The notes beneath the pieces are model-generated. The model was not told where the DNA came from and did not search any database. It worked only from the letters and a program-made list of their open reading frames with translations. A DNA stretch of 64,000 nucleotides, from NCBI GenBank assembly GCA_905250125.1, contig CAJNOL010000002.1, forward strand, positions 248,001-312,000. The letters run 5' to 3'. This document shows, in pieces, positions 24,501 through 35,641 of this stretch; within the stretch, counting starts at the first letter, position 1, and each line of letters begins with the position of its first letter. The DNA comes from Rotaria sordida. Its lineage: Eukaryota > Rotifera > Eurotatoria > Philodinida > Philodinidae. The translations under genes were made by a program, and so were the position numbers.

Positions 24501-27500
24501 TTACTTTATGTATTGTATTTGGTAATAAACCAGATAATTTAAAACGATAAACACCAGCTTTAAGTGTTTGAACTTCAATATCATTAACAAATAATTTATG
24601 TACAATATCATTTGATGCTGGCCACCATGAAACAACAGCTGATGTTTGATTTATTCTATCAACACGTAAATCACTTGGGGCATATGATAAATCATTTAAA
24701 TTTCCATTTGTACCGGACATTGTTAATAATAAAGTACATTCTTGATCACGTGATAAACCATGTTGACTTATTGTACGTATACTTATACGATGAAATTTTT
24801 CATTTAAATTTATATTTTCAATTAATGCACGTGTACGTTCATTAGCACGTATTGTTGTATATAATGAATGATCAAGTAATACTTGATAACCAAGAATTTG
24901 TATTGTTGTTGATGGAGAATTCCATGCAATTAATATACTATTTGTTAGATATTTTTCAACACGAAGATTTGTTGGATAAGGAACTAAAAACAATAAAATT
25001 TTTGTTTGTTTGTTTGTTTGTATTTTTTGTATAGTTTGAAAATTTTATTTACCATGTTTACCAAATGTAAGACTATTAGTTGTTGTTGAAATATCTAATG
25101 GATTTCCATTTTGTATTGGTGTTACTAATATAAACAATGATTTTAATTATTTTCTATTTTGTAAATTTTTTATTTTCATTACTTTGTTTTCGATATGTTG
25201 TTGGAGTATTGATTAATGTATTTGAAGGAAATACATCAGAATCAATACTTGGAGTTTGTTCACAATGAGATGTCATTGTTTCTTCTAGGAAAAGAAGAAA
25301 TTTAAAAAAAAAAAAAATAATAAAATTTTGTTTTTTCTGTACCAGAAAATATTTTTCCAGTTAATCGTTGAATTATATGTCGAACTGTTTCAGGTAAATC
25401 ATTTGAATTTGTTATTTTTTCAATAAAATTTGATGGTATTAAACCATAACGACCTTCTAAATTTCTTCCATCATAAAATCCATCCTAAAATTTCATTACA
25501 AAAAAAAAAAACATTTTTTTTTTTGGAATTTTGTTAATTCAAATACTGAGATAAAAAAAGAAACAAAACATTGATTTACTTCATCAACATCACCATAAAT
25601 AAGATAATATTCTCCAACATTTAATGGTAATTCAACTTCTGGATGATCATTCGGAGAACATTGTAATGGTTCATAAGAATATTTTGCTACAACTATTTGA
25701 GCTGTTTGATTATTTGTAAGAGATTTTATTTTAATTTCTTGATTTTCATTAGCTGTTATAGATTGACTACCAGTTGATTTTAATAATGGTCGTTGTTGAA
25801 TTGGTGGTGATGGTAGTGGAGGAATATTATCATCAGTTGGTGATGTTTGAGAATCAACCATTGTTGGCATTGGCCAATGATGTATTAATGGGAATATATT
25901 TGGATGATTATTTGAAAGTATTGTACCAGTTGATGATGGTAATATTCGATCACGTCGTGCTTTTAATGATTCAAATTCTAGAAGAATTTCTTCGTGTTTT
26001 AATGATTGTAATTCAGTTTTACGTTCAAGATCATGAATTTTTTCCTTAAAATAAATAATTTTTGTTTTTTTTTTTAAATTTAATTAAATATACAAAATAA
26101 AATTATACTTCAAGTAAATGAATTGTTTCTTGATTTTCTTGTTTTGTTGTATCATGCATCTAGAAACATACATATGAAATTATAAAAGAATTATTTCCTT
26201 TTTCTTTTTTTTTTACGAGGCTGACTTTTTGAAATTGTTCAAAATCATCTTGTTTTCTTTTTAATTCTAATTTATTAACTTCATTTTCAACATTTAGTTG
26301 TTTATGTAAATCACTTGTATCACGAAGAGATTTAATAATTGATTCTAATTCATGAACTTTATTAATATATTGTTCATTTTCACGTCGTTTTATATCATAT
26401 TCATCAGATTTTGTTAGCAAATTTGTTCGATATCGATCACAGTCTTGTGTTAACTATTCAATTGATAGAAACAAAAAGAAAAATTGCAAAATGATATTTC
26501 ATGACTTTCATTATTTATTTAAATATTTATTATTTTTTTTTTTCTTTCTCGAACTTATATGCTGTCTATTAATGCATATAGTCATTACTAACCCGTTCAT
26601 TAGTATTTGTTGCATTGCTAATTTCAGCGCGCATTTGCGTGTTTAGCATTGAAGCACTCTCGAGCTCTTTGATCTAGAGGGTAAAAAAAAAATGTATCTC
26701 GAGAATAGAAACAAGAGAGAGAGAGAGAGAGACAAAGTAAGACGAGAAAGAAAAAAAGGATGAATAGTATAGTTCAAGTACTTACAAGGCGAGCATTTTC
26801 CTTATTCAGATTTGTTAGTGCCATTGCATGATCGTCCAATTTTTTTTGCTGTTGACGTTAGAAGAAAGAAAAAAAAGCATAGAATAGAATAAAAAAAAGG
26901 AAAAAGAGGATGGTTTTCCTCATCATGCAATTGTGAATAGGTCGGTCTTCTTCGCTTCGCTGACACTGAATAAAGCGGACAAGCAAGCTTGCTCTATCAG
27001 TTCCGGAAACATGATCCTTATTTCTTTCTGTTGTGCATCTTACCCTTTACCCTCCATCTTTTTGACACTTTTTTTTTTCTTTTCTATATTGATATATACT
27101 TATAATGTACAAAAGGACTTACACTATATTGAACTTCTGATTCCAATCGTTCAACAGTTGTTTGTAAGTCTTGACAACGATCTTCGACAGCATTCATTGT
27201 TAAAAGATCATTTTCTAATTGTGTTTTTCTTAAATCAATTGCTTGAAATGTTTCTCGTTCTTCATTATATTTTTGTCTTATTATTTGTAAATCACGATTT
27301 TCAATTTGAAGATATTTTATTTCATCTAAACGTTTTTTTAATATTGTTTCATGTGATTCTTTCATTTGATTTCTTTCATCACGTAATAAATCATTAGCAG
27401 CATGTAATTGTTCATTTTCTAAACGAAATTTTAAATTTTCATCATTAAGATGTTTTATATCATTTTCATAACTAATTTGATTTTCTTGATATTTTTCTTT

Positions 27501-28414
27501 TAATTCATTATAATTTAATTTTAATTCATTATATTGTATTAATAAATCATCACATTGACGACGTAAATCAGCTTGTTCAATTGACCGTGTACGATCACGT
27601 GTTTCAACTTGTGTTAGACGTGCTAATTCATTTAGTAAATGTTCATTTTGATTTTTTAATTGTTCATTTTCCCGTAAACAATATTCATTTGATAATTTTT
27701 CATTTTTATATATTGTTTGTAATTCATTAAAATGTTCTTCAACATCAATTAGATGTGTATATTTATCTTGAAGTTGTTTATATGCTTCCTCAAATTCAGC
27801 ATATTTTTGAAGCTAAAACATATAAGAAAATAGACATTGTTTTTGAGGAGTTTGTTTGTCATCTGTCTCTTTTAGTTAACAACAAAACGGATTTATAAGT
27901 ATAAGACAAAGAACAAAAAGAAGTGCCTTAGATAAACTTGTCGGTTTTGTTCTTAACAAATAGAGACAGAATGTACTTTGTTGGCATCAATAAGAAAGCA
28001 AAATAATATAAATGAAATTCTACAAACCTGTAATTTGAGCTTTTCAGTATTATCTTCATCAGAGCGTGCTAGACGATGTACTTCACTTTTTAGTGCTTCA
28101 TTTGTATCTTGTAATGCTTGATAATGAAAGGGATCAATAGAATGTGTTGTAGAAGAATCGGTTCTTGAACGTGTACTTGTTGGTGTTATATAAGGTTGTG
28201 GTTCATTAATATTTGAAGAATTATGAGCAGTCGAAGGCTAGAAAAAAAAAAGAATGAAAATGATGAAATCAAAAAAAAGCAAAAAAAAACATTAAAACAA
28301 GAAAAATCTATTCATCAATTATCTAACCTGTGATATGGTATGTGGTAAATTCTGTTTTGACGTTCGAACATCACGAATAAAACCAGTGAAACGAGGTGAT
28401 GATGAACTCGTCAT
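21508..28414 (-). CDS. RIMBP: RIM-binding protein (RIM-BP, SH3-FN3-SH3 active-zone scaffold)
   Basis: Presynaptic scaffold linking RIM and voltage-gated calcium channels at release sites. Twenty minus-strand exons, about 1,534 residues: 28414-28328, 28237-28028, 27812-27123, 26848-26786, 26673-26593, 26453-26217, 26159-26109, 26044-25580, 25484-25343, 25284-25183, 25124-25053, 24983-24420, 24355-24194, 24140-24013, 23950-23765, 23102-22287, 22233-22065, 22018-21675, 21598-21582, 21526-21508. In order: long N-terminal coiled coil (residues about 95-480), SH3-I (AKYSYEPL, then GDVDEDGFYDGR across an intron, about 590-660), three FN3 domains (about 735-1010), Ser/Thr/Pro-rich linker, SH3-II (ALFDYDPNAMSP, GDQDADGFYVG) and SH3-III (AMFDYNPRENSP, DDGFYFGE). 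This order is the RIM-BP family layout. The last two tiny coding exons (17 and 19 nt) are inferred; reading through instead stops at 21660. Confidence 0.92.
23255..23606. mobile_element. Palindromic MITE-like element in a RIM-BP intron
   Basis: Left arm AAAATCTAAGTTTTCAGTAC followed by TCAGAGTTCGATGATAATGG pairs with its inverse at about 23565-23604; TTTCAGCAAGGTGAAATGTC and the following CCCGAGCTTTTCATGACA pair with about 23490-23540. Each arm is about 110 bp with mismatches and the loop about 120 bp. It occupies much of the 662-bp intron 23103-23764. No coding capacity. Confidence 0.7.
26713..26732. repeat. (GA)n microsatellite in an intron
   Basis: Ten GA units within a RIM-BP intron. Confidence 0.85.
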
Positions 28415-29137
28415 AATAATAATTATTGTTTTTTTATTATTTTTATGATCAAACGAATCAATCTGTGCTTTCTGTTTCCTATCGTTTGCTTTAGTCTCGC
28501 CGTTTGTCTAAATTTGAGACTGCTACATACATACACATATACACATACACGCGAGCGTAAATAACTAATATGATTATCTATGGAAAAGAGAAGAGTCTTC
28601 TGTAAACGGTAGTGATGTGATAAAAAAAAATGTTCTATTTTTTTTCTCTCTCTCTCTCTCTCGTAACTGCAAGAGAAAATGAAAAGACGGAGGAAAAAAA
28701 CGGAAAAAAAAACAGAACAGAAAGTGAGCGACAGAAATAGTCAGAAAAAAAAAGAGAATGTTCATCGACTAAACTCCAACGCTCGTGTGAGCGCATGCCG
28801 ATGAAGATGTCTTTCTATTTGCACTTTTTTTTTCCTTCTTTTCTCACATGTCTTTCTTCCAATACGATGAAGATAATAAGAATGAAGAAAAAAAGCAAGA
28901 AAGAGAAAAACCAGAGGAACTAACATAAAGAAAAAAAAAATATATAGAACTGATTCAATGAAAAAAAAAAGGAATTTTCCTTTTGAATATATACATTACA
29001 AAAAGGGACTTGTTTTTGTTTCCTCTACTTTTTTCTATCACGGAAATGAATCGAGCGACAATGATAAAGAAGAAGGCATCTTTCTACCTCAGGGACAACC
29101 AATAATGTCGAAAGAAAACAGTTTCCGTCATTTTTTT
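28415..29137. other. Intergenic between RIM-BP start and coiled-coil gene end
   Basis: About 720 bp with a CT microsatellite (28645-28662) and purine-rich runs. It should contain the RIM-BP 5' UTR and promoter and the upstream gene's 3' UTR. No coding sequence was recognised. Confidence 0.5.
28645..28662. repeat. (CT)n microsatellite
   Basis: Nine CT units upstream of the RIM-BP start. Confidence 0.85.
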
Positions 29138-32100
29138 TTAATATGATGCTTGATGACTTACGCGTCCATTTGTTCTCGAGTTCAACGATAATAATGATGA
29201 TGATGATGATGACGATGATGATGACGTTATTGTTGAAGCTAAAAGACGTCGTTCAAGATATAATTTTTCTATATTTGCCTGACGTAGAGCTGATTCAAAA
29301 AGATTGGACTATAAAAAATAATATAGTTGTTTTTTAATTGAATTTTGTTTTTTTCTTTTACTTTGGATAATTGTTCAAGTCGAATATTTAATTGTTCAAT
29401 TTCTTGATTTTTCTGTTTTAATAATTTTTGATATTCAACAGCATCTTTACTTGCTTGTTTAGCTAAAGCTCGTTTAATTAATTCTTTATCATGATCTTTC
29501 TAAATACAAAAAATATTAATAATATTTCTAAGATTATATTCATTTGTTTTCATTATTACTGGTTGATCTTGTTTTAATACTTCTAATTGCCACTCAAATC
29601 GTTTTACACGATCATGTAATTCAATATTTTGTCGTTGTAATGTCTGTTCTTGTTCATCATACACATGTTGATTCTAATTTTATAAGAACAAAAAATAATG
29701 AAAATAATAATGTATGATTAACTTCGAGAATAGAATTAACAAGTATATAAAAAAAAAAAAGAAATCCCTAAGCAGTTAGTTCTTTGTTGCTCCATAGCAC
29801 ATCGATGGTAATCATTTGAAATTTGCTTCTTTTCATTGAGCAGAAAAAAAGAAAATAACTCAAAAAGAAGAAAAATACATTTGAGATAGTCAGCTGATAT
29901 AGTAAACAAATAAAAAAAGAAGCTATTAATATAACATTTATTAAACATATGTAGAAAGAGTTGTAGTAAAATATTATATTGCTATTAGAAGAAATGGGAA
30001 TTCTTTTTTTCTAAATTTTCGGTTTTCTTTTTATTGAAGAATGAGGTTTTTTTCTCCCTGAAAGCAAGTATATCATCTCAACTCTATAGAAACAAAATCA
30101 CACTGAAGGACAAAAAGAAATATATAAAAAGCTTGAATAAATGTAAAAAAGACACATACGAAATTCACATTGTTAATTCAAGACAAGAAAATAGATAAAT
30201 AAGATTCAAGAACAAGAGAAAAAGTTTGTGTGATATAGATTTTTCTTAATCACTGGATTGTTGTTTTAAATAGGCGATTAAATCTTTTCGTTCATCGTCT
30301 TTTTTAAGTCCAGCAAAAATCATTTTGGTTCCAGGAATATATTTCTTTGGATCTTTCAAATAAATCCAAAGTGTATCACCACCCCAAGTTATATTTTTAC
30401 TTTTATTAGCTTCACTATAACTAAAGCCTGGAACTTGACCAGTTTGTCGACCGAATAAACTATGAAGGTTAGGTCCTTGTTTATTACCACCGCCTTTTTC
30501 TGCAGTATGACATTGAGCACATTTTGTCTTGAAAATTTTCGCACCTTTTTCTGGATCTCCACCATCCCACTCACCACCACCACCAGATGCTTCAGCTTTT
30601 GAATCACCTTTACCACCACTTTTACCACCACCTGATTTTGCATCACCACCACCACCACCAGAGGCTTTATCTTTTCCACTACTTTTATCACCGCCGCCTG
30701 AAGCATCTGCTTTTCCACCACCAGATTTATTACCACCACCACTTTGTCCTTCATTTTTTGAACCACCTTTATCACCGCCGCCTGAAGCATCTGCTTTTCC
30801 GCCACCAGATTTATTACCACCGCCACCACTTTGTCCTTCATTTTTTGAACCACCTTTATCACCACCAGATTTATTACCACCACCACTTTGTCCTTCATTT
30901 TTTGAACCACCTTTATCACCACTATTCGCATCACCTTTACTGGCTTTGTTATCTTTACCAGCTGCTTTTCCACCACTCTGTTTTTCATCATCACCAGCCA
31001 TTATTTTAAAGTAATTTTGAATTTTACTTCTGATTTATGTGTAAAAAATAAGTAAGTAAGTAAGTATGTATTCTGCGCAAATGCGTATACTTATCGAACT
31101 AAGAATGAAAGAGAATAACAAAAAAAGAAAAAAAACATGTGATATAGGAGAGGATAGAGAAAAAGAACTGACGTCAAATCAAGGTCAGCGCCTTGAATGA
31201 TTCATCTATGACTGAATAGAAGAACGAAGATATCACGAGCAATTCATACAGACAGTGGCGAATAAAAAGCAGAATGCGCAAAAAGAAAAAAAGAAATCTT
31301 TATTTGACTTACTGTTGAAATAACAACATCAGGATCACTACTTTTTAAAATTTGTATTGGTGCAATTTTTTTATATATATTTGCATTACTACCATCAACA
31401 CAATTTGTTATTGACAAATTTTTTAATTGTTCAATATCATATGATTGTTCAGCAATACGTTGATCACGTACAATCAATTGTCGTTGTAAATAACGTACAA
31501 GATCTTTTTGATCTTGTTTGCAAAATAAATTTAATTCATGTTCGTATTGTAGACGAAGTTTAGTAATTTTAGCTGATTTATCAAGGTCAGATTTACATTT
31601 AACCTAAAGCAAACAAACCATTAGTAAATGCACAACGCATAAAGATAAATTTTTGATTCATTTACTGTCTATATATTTACTTAAATCGAATAAAAATATA
31701 TACAAAAAAAAAAAAATGGTAAACGATTCGATTAATCAAATCATTTTTGTATATTTAAATGTAGGTGATATCTGTATATAAATACTAGTAAGAGAAAAGT
31801 ATAAAAGAAAAGAAAAAAAGTAAATGTATGTATACATATGGATCATGAAGTTTTACTCGTCAAAAAATGATTAAAAAAAAACACAAAACTACCTGATCAT
31901 TTACATTTGAATCTGTGTCTCTATTAGACTTACTTTATAAAGTGTTTCTAATTGAGTCTTTGCTTGTTTTACTGTTGCTAATTCACGTTTAAGTTTATCA
32001 ATTAAAGTTATCAGTACTAAATTTGATTTATCTTGTGGAATAGAATTTGTATCTTCATTAATATTAATACCATTTGTATCAGTATTACTTTTAAAAGAAG

Positions 32101-32233
32101 AATTTAATGATGATGGATCTGTTTCACATGTTGATCCTGATGATGAAGTTGTTGATGGTGTATATAAATTAATTGATCTCGAATGAGCTTGATGATTAAA
32201 AAGTGTTTTAGTAAGGCTTGTTGTTTTCATCAT
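29138..32233 (-). CDS. Unrecognised coiled-coil protein (host gene of nested cytochrome c)
   Basis: Family not recognised. Minus-strand exons 32233-31934, 31603-31313, 29673-29560, 29499-29362 and 29308-29138 join in frame to 337 residues. After a Ser/Thr-rich N-terminus, residues about 75-300 form heptad-like coiled coils ([76 protein letters not shown]). The C-terminus has a serine run encoded by a TCA/TCG repeat. The last exon contains a perfect GTAAGT donor at 29161-29156, so a further exon could replace the terminal RVSHQASY-stop. The 1,639-bp intron 29674-31312 contains a complete intronless cytochrome c gene on the same strand. A cytoskeletal or centrosomal role would be only a guess. 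Confidence 0.7.
30246..31001 (-). CDS. CYCS: Cytochrome c with a 147-residue Gly/Ser/Lys repeat extension
   Basis: Electron carrier between complexes III and IV in the mitochondrial intermembrane space. One uninterrupted exon of 251 residues. Residues 148-251 ([10 protein letters not shown].. to ..YLKQQSSD) are exactly 104 long and collinear with vertebrate cytochrome c. Heme attachment is CAQCH (Cys161, Cys164, His165); the sixth ligand is Met227 in [12 protein letters not shown]. Residues 1-147 are a hydrophilic extension of tandem units [19 protein letters not shown] and ADASGGGDK with no hydrophobic segment; known cytochromes c have 0-10 extra residues there. It lies inside an intron of the coiled-coil gene on the same strand and has no intron of its own, which suggests a retrocopy or compact nested gene. 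The reading frame and repeat codons are intact, so it is probably expressed. Whether the extension stays on the mature protein is unknown. Confidence 0.93.
   Translation of the reverse strand: MAGDDEKQSGGKAAGKDNKASKGDANSGDKGGSKNEGQSGGGNKSGGDKGGSKNEGQSGGGGNKSGGGKADASGGGDKGGSKNEGQSGGGNKSGGGKADASGGGDKSSGKDKASGGGGGDAKSGGGKSGGKGDSKAEASGGGGEWDGGDPEKGAKIFKTKCAQCHTAEKGGGNKQGPNLHSLFGRQTGQVPGFSYSEANKSKNITWGGDTLWIYLKDPKKYIPGTKMIFAGLKKDDERKDLIAYLKQQSSD
30600..30950 (-). repeat. Coding tandem repeats in the cytochrome c extension
   Basis: Units of about 55-85 bp repeat with small length differences: three copies of the stretch for [17 protein letters not shown] and two of [10 protein letters not shown]. 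Copies are nearly identical at DNA level, including the GC-richer GCCGCC words, pointing to recent slippage or unequal exchange. Confidence 0.85.
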
Positions 32234-32837
32234 TTTGATTGATTTATTTCAAATAATTTATCTATTCATGTCACATACTATTCATTGACTATGTAAAACA
32301 AGAAAAAAAACCAATAGAGAACATCATCTGTCAATAAATTCGGGCATGTACATTTTTATTTTGGTGAATGAAAAAAACCCAGCGAGAAAGAACGAATAGA
32401 GAGAGCAACAAGCGAAGAAAATCGATCAGATCCGATGTCAAAAAAGAGAAGCGTGAGAAAAAGAAACAGAGAGAGACGTAAAAAGAGAAAAAAAAGATTC
32501 ACCTGTTATACCTGTTCCTGAAAATGGGCGATAAATATAATAATGACTGTCCTTTTCATACGCTATCAATGATAATGGTAACGTCAATAAAAAAAAACAG
32601 AAAATGAAATACAAGTGATACATATGTATATACGGATTCCTACAATTCATTGAAGAGGAGAAGCCCCGTTTAAGTAATGACTTGACTACATACTATCATA
32701 AGGAAATGATTAAAGGACAAATTCTAAAAGTGAGCTTCTTTTAAATCGAGCTTCTCAATAAAGTTTTTTATTATGCCATAAGAAGGTCATTACCTTGAAT
32801 AGTTTCTCTTATATGAACAAAACCAACCGCAGGGCAC

Positions 32838-32858
32838 TATATATATATATATATATAT
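32838..32858. repeat. (TA)n microsatellite
   Basis: About ten TA units followed by TATG copies. Confidence 0.85.
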
Positions 32859-33342
32859 GTATGTATGCAAACAGATGGGATCAGTGAAATTGATATTGAA
32901 TGGTACTTCTTTTACCGTTTTTACGTCAATTACATATAGTTCTATGTATAAAAAACCACCTCATATTCAATATTCGGAACAAGTATTGATAATGCTCATT
33001 TGTAAAATTTACCAAATAATAGATGGAGAAAAAAATGATTCACAAAGAGTGGCTATACATATATATATATATATAGAGTTTTAAGTGCCATTAGCTAAAA
33101 GAACCAGAAACCAATGATAAGCGTACGTATGTCATAGATTTTGGAATAAAGAATAAAAAAAGCATTAAGGATTTGCAATTTAAAAGCATGCAGTGAAACC
33201 AGTCAAACGAATTCTTACATCACTATAATCCGTGAAAATTGAGTAAGATATTTTTTTGAATGATGCCAAGTCATTATTGTTCGTTTCTACATGAAATAAA
33301 ATACAAGTAAGGTATCACACATCTGATTTGATTTTAAAGAGC

Positions 33343-33345
<3 letters not shown>

Positions 33346-33374
<29 letters not shown>
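33346..33374. repeat. (ATTG)n microsatellite
   Basis: About seven tandem ATTG units. Confidence 0.85.
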
Positions 33375-33376
<2 letters not shown>

Positions 33377-33864
33377 GATTTTTTCATTTTTTTTTTCGTT
33401 CGCTCGGTTTCATACATTACGATTCTTTAAGATTTTTATTTGCCAATAATTGAACGAATTAAAATAAAAAAAATATCCTCGTTGCTTTTCAAAAATAATG
33501 AATATTCAAATTTATTATTTATCTACTGGAATAAATCTTTATACTTTTCTACATCATAAATTTCAAAAATAAGTTCTTTTTATATTGGCGCTACTAACAA
33601 CGTATACAAAAACTATTTGTAAATAACCCTGAAAAAAAGTATTGAAGCCTATAAATCGATTAATTATGAAAATGTTCGAGCTCATATTGGTTGTACATGA
33701 ATAGAAAGTTGTCAAATGTAATAGATATAAATCAATACTAAATGCTGTAATTATTTTCATATGTATTTTTTTTAATATTTCTATCGTTTAATGTTGAATT
33801 CAAAATGATATGACCATTTTACTTAATCATTTATTCTCTAGATTTATATCATTATTTTAATTGT

Positions 33865-33866
33865 AG
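33865..33866 (+). promoter_or_regulatory. 3' splice acceptor 15 nt before the ATG at 33882
   Basis: TTTTAATTGTAG ends at 33866, immediately ahead of a 15-nt leader. Candidate trans-splice or 5'-UTR intron acceptor. Confidence 0.45.
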
Positions 33867-33881
33867 ATAAGTAATGAGAAG

Positions 33882-34361
33882 ATGACTGAAGGAACGGTTC
33901 GACGTACAACAAATACCGATGATAATTCATCAATCTCAAATCGATTAACACGTACAACAATACGTGAAGCAAATAATCATTTACAAATGTTATATGCACG
34001 TAATCAAGAATTAGAACAAATAATTAATGAACAAAAAGAAGAATTAGATCAAAAAGATCTTGAATACAAAAAATTATCGAAATCAAATCAATTACTTGAA
34101 CGACATTGTCAACAATTACAAGCATTACTTGATGATCGAACACAACGATTATATGTTTATGAACGAAAAGAAGTATTATTTCGAGAAACACTTGAACTAA
34201 AACCAGCTATCGAATCATTACTTGATGTATTAAATACATTTGAACAAGTAGATAATGCATCATTGTCATCCATTTCAATTAATCCTAAACCACTTCAATT
34301 TATACCACCAACTAGTAAAAAGAACAATACTGATGTTAATCATCGAATAGATACAGTTTAA
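33882..34361 (+). CDS. Small coiled-coil protein, 159 residues, family unknown
   Basis: Single uninterrupted coding exon with codon use like its neighbours. Residues 1-30 are Thr/Arg/Ser-rich. Residues about 30-110 are a strong coiled coil (LQMLYARNQELEQIINEQKE, LEYKKLSKSNQLLERHCQQL, LLDDRTQRLYVYERKE). The rest is a mixed tail ending HRIDTV. No signal peptide or membrane segment. A short leader with an AG acceptor precedes the ATG. Function cannot be assigned. Confidence 0.75.
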   Translation: MTEGTVRRTTNTDDNSSISNRLTRTTIREANNHLQMLYARNQELEQIINEQKEELDQKDLEYKKLSKSNQLLERHCQQLQALLDDRTQRLYVYERKEVLFRETLELKPAIESLLDVLNTFEQVDNASLSSISINPKPLQFIPPTSKKNNTDVNHRIDTV

Positions 34362-35641
34362 ATTTAATATAGAAATAGTAGAGAGACTTCCACTGTATTA
34401 AATTTTCAGTCAGATTCTTATTCTATTTTTTTTGGTTGTATGCTAATATCATTTTCTTTTGTGTTGTAGTTAATATAATGTATAATAATAATAAAAAATT
34501 AAATGTTTTATGGGAAATTTCTTCATTATGAAAAAATGCTTATTTATCATTTTTAAGGCTTAGTAAGAAATAATGGCTTTATTTATTCTCATTTTAACTT
34601 TTCTCTTAATCTGTCTACTGTCCTGTCATATTAGTTCAAAGTTGTAGGTTTAACACATAGCTTTCTCACATTGAGTAGATGTTGTTATATAAAGTGCATG
34701 ATTGTTATGCATTCATGCTATACTTTTCTCTATAGATTTCTAAATGCTTAAATAAGTATTTAGAAATTCATATCTGTTTTAGTTTATTGAATTCTTTCGT
34801 GAGTCTAAAAGCTTGTCATCGCTTCTATTTATCCTAAATAAAGTATTTGATAAAATAAATTTCTATCGTATACAAAAAAGCGGTGTCCTTCATGAATATT
34901 AAGAATAAAATAACAAAAATCCTATGTATACCTAAGTAACTCAATCTCTAGTTAACCAATCAACTGAATGAAACGAAGCATCCTATTTTATATTCAAATC
35001 ATCAGTCTAAATAAATATTCTAAAAACAAACAGTTTTTTGGTTTTTTTTTGTTGGTTACAAATGTATTATGTATTAATACAACAATAAAACATATCTTTT
35101 CATCTTATATTCTTTCTTTTTATCATCAGCATCATTCTGACTATATATATAACAAAAAAAAGAGGAGTAGCGAAAACGAGGAGGTATACAATTCAAAAAA
35201 AAAAGAAGGCCGAACATGAGTATGTGAGGTTCTAGAGATTTATATAAAAAAAAAGAACGAACGAGGCAATCATAATCCATTTGAGTTGTTGGAAAAGTAG
35301 ATTTCAGTAAATAAGAATAATAAATACACCAAACACTGTTCACACATTTCGTTGCTCGACAGAAGTTTAAAAAAAAAAAACGAAACAATCTATATACAAA
35401 CAAAAGAGTTATTTTAATAAACGCATACGATATTGAATAATATTACTCAGCTTACATCTATTTATATATATATATATATATTTGTGTGTGTGTGATAGAG
35501 AGAACAGAATCAATATCACATATATACTCTTCGAGTTAAAGAATAACAACGAACTAATTTGAGATCGAATACTAACGATGATGGCAACAATATTATTTTT
35601 CGATAAAAAGAAAAATGATCAACAACAAGAAAGACTTTTTT
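34362..35641. other. Convergent intergenic region, no gene recognised
   Basis: About 1.28 kb between the 3' ends of the small coiled-coil gene and the Mint gene. It contains a TA tract (35463-35480) and a GT tract (35483-35494), and poly-A/T. No coding region supported. Confidence 0.55.
35463..35494. repeat. (TA)n(GT)n compound microsatellite
   Basis: A TA tract followed by a GT tract in the Mint 3' flank. Confidence 0.85.

Larger units (their letters stand above)
32234..33881. other. Divergent intergenic region, no gene recognised
   Basis: About 1.65 kb between divergent coiled-coil genes. It contains TA repeats (32838-32858, about 33057-33075) and a TTGA/GATT repeat (33346-33374). No convincing coding sequence. 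Confidence 0.55.

Noticed and set aside
29143-29337. 64-codon open frame on + over the Ser run of the coiled-coil gene
   Set aside because: Antisense shadow of the TCA/TCG serine repeat in the real minus-strand exon.
30529-31014. Long open frames on both strands over the cytochrome c extension (Pro/Ser-rich on +, His/Leu-rich on +, Val/Lys-rich on -)
   Set aside because: They are shadows of the biased Gly/Ser/Lys codons; the heme domain and start context fix the true frame.
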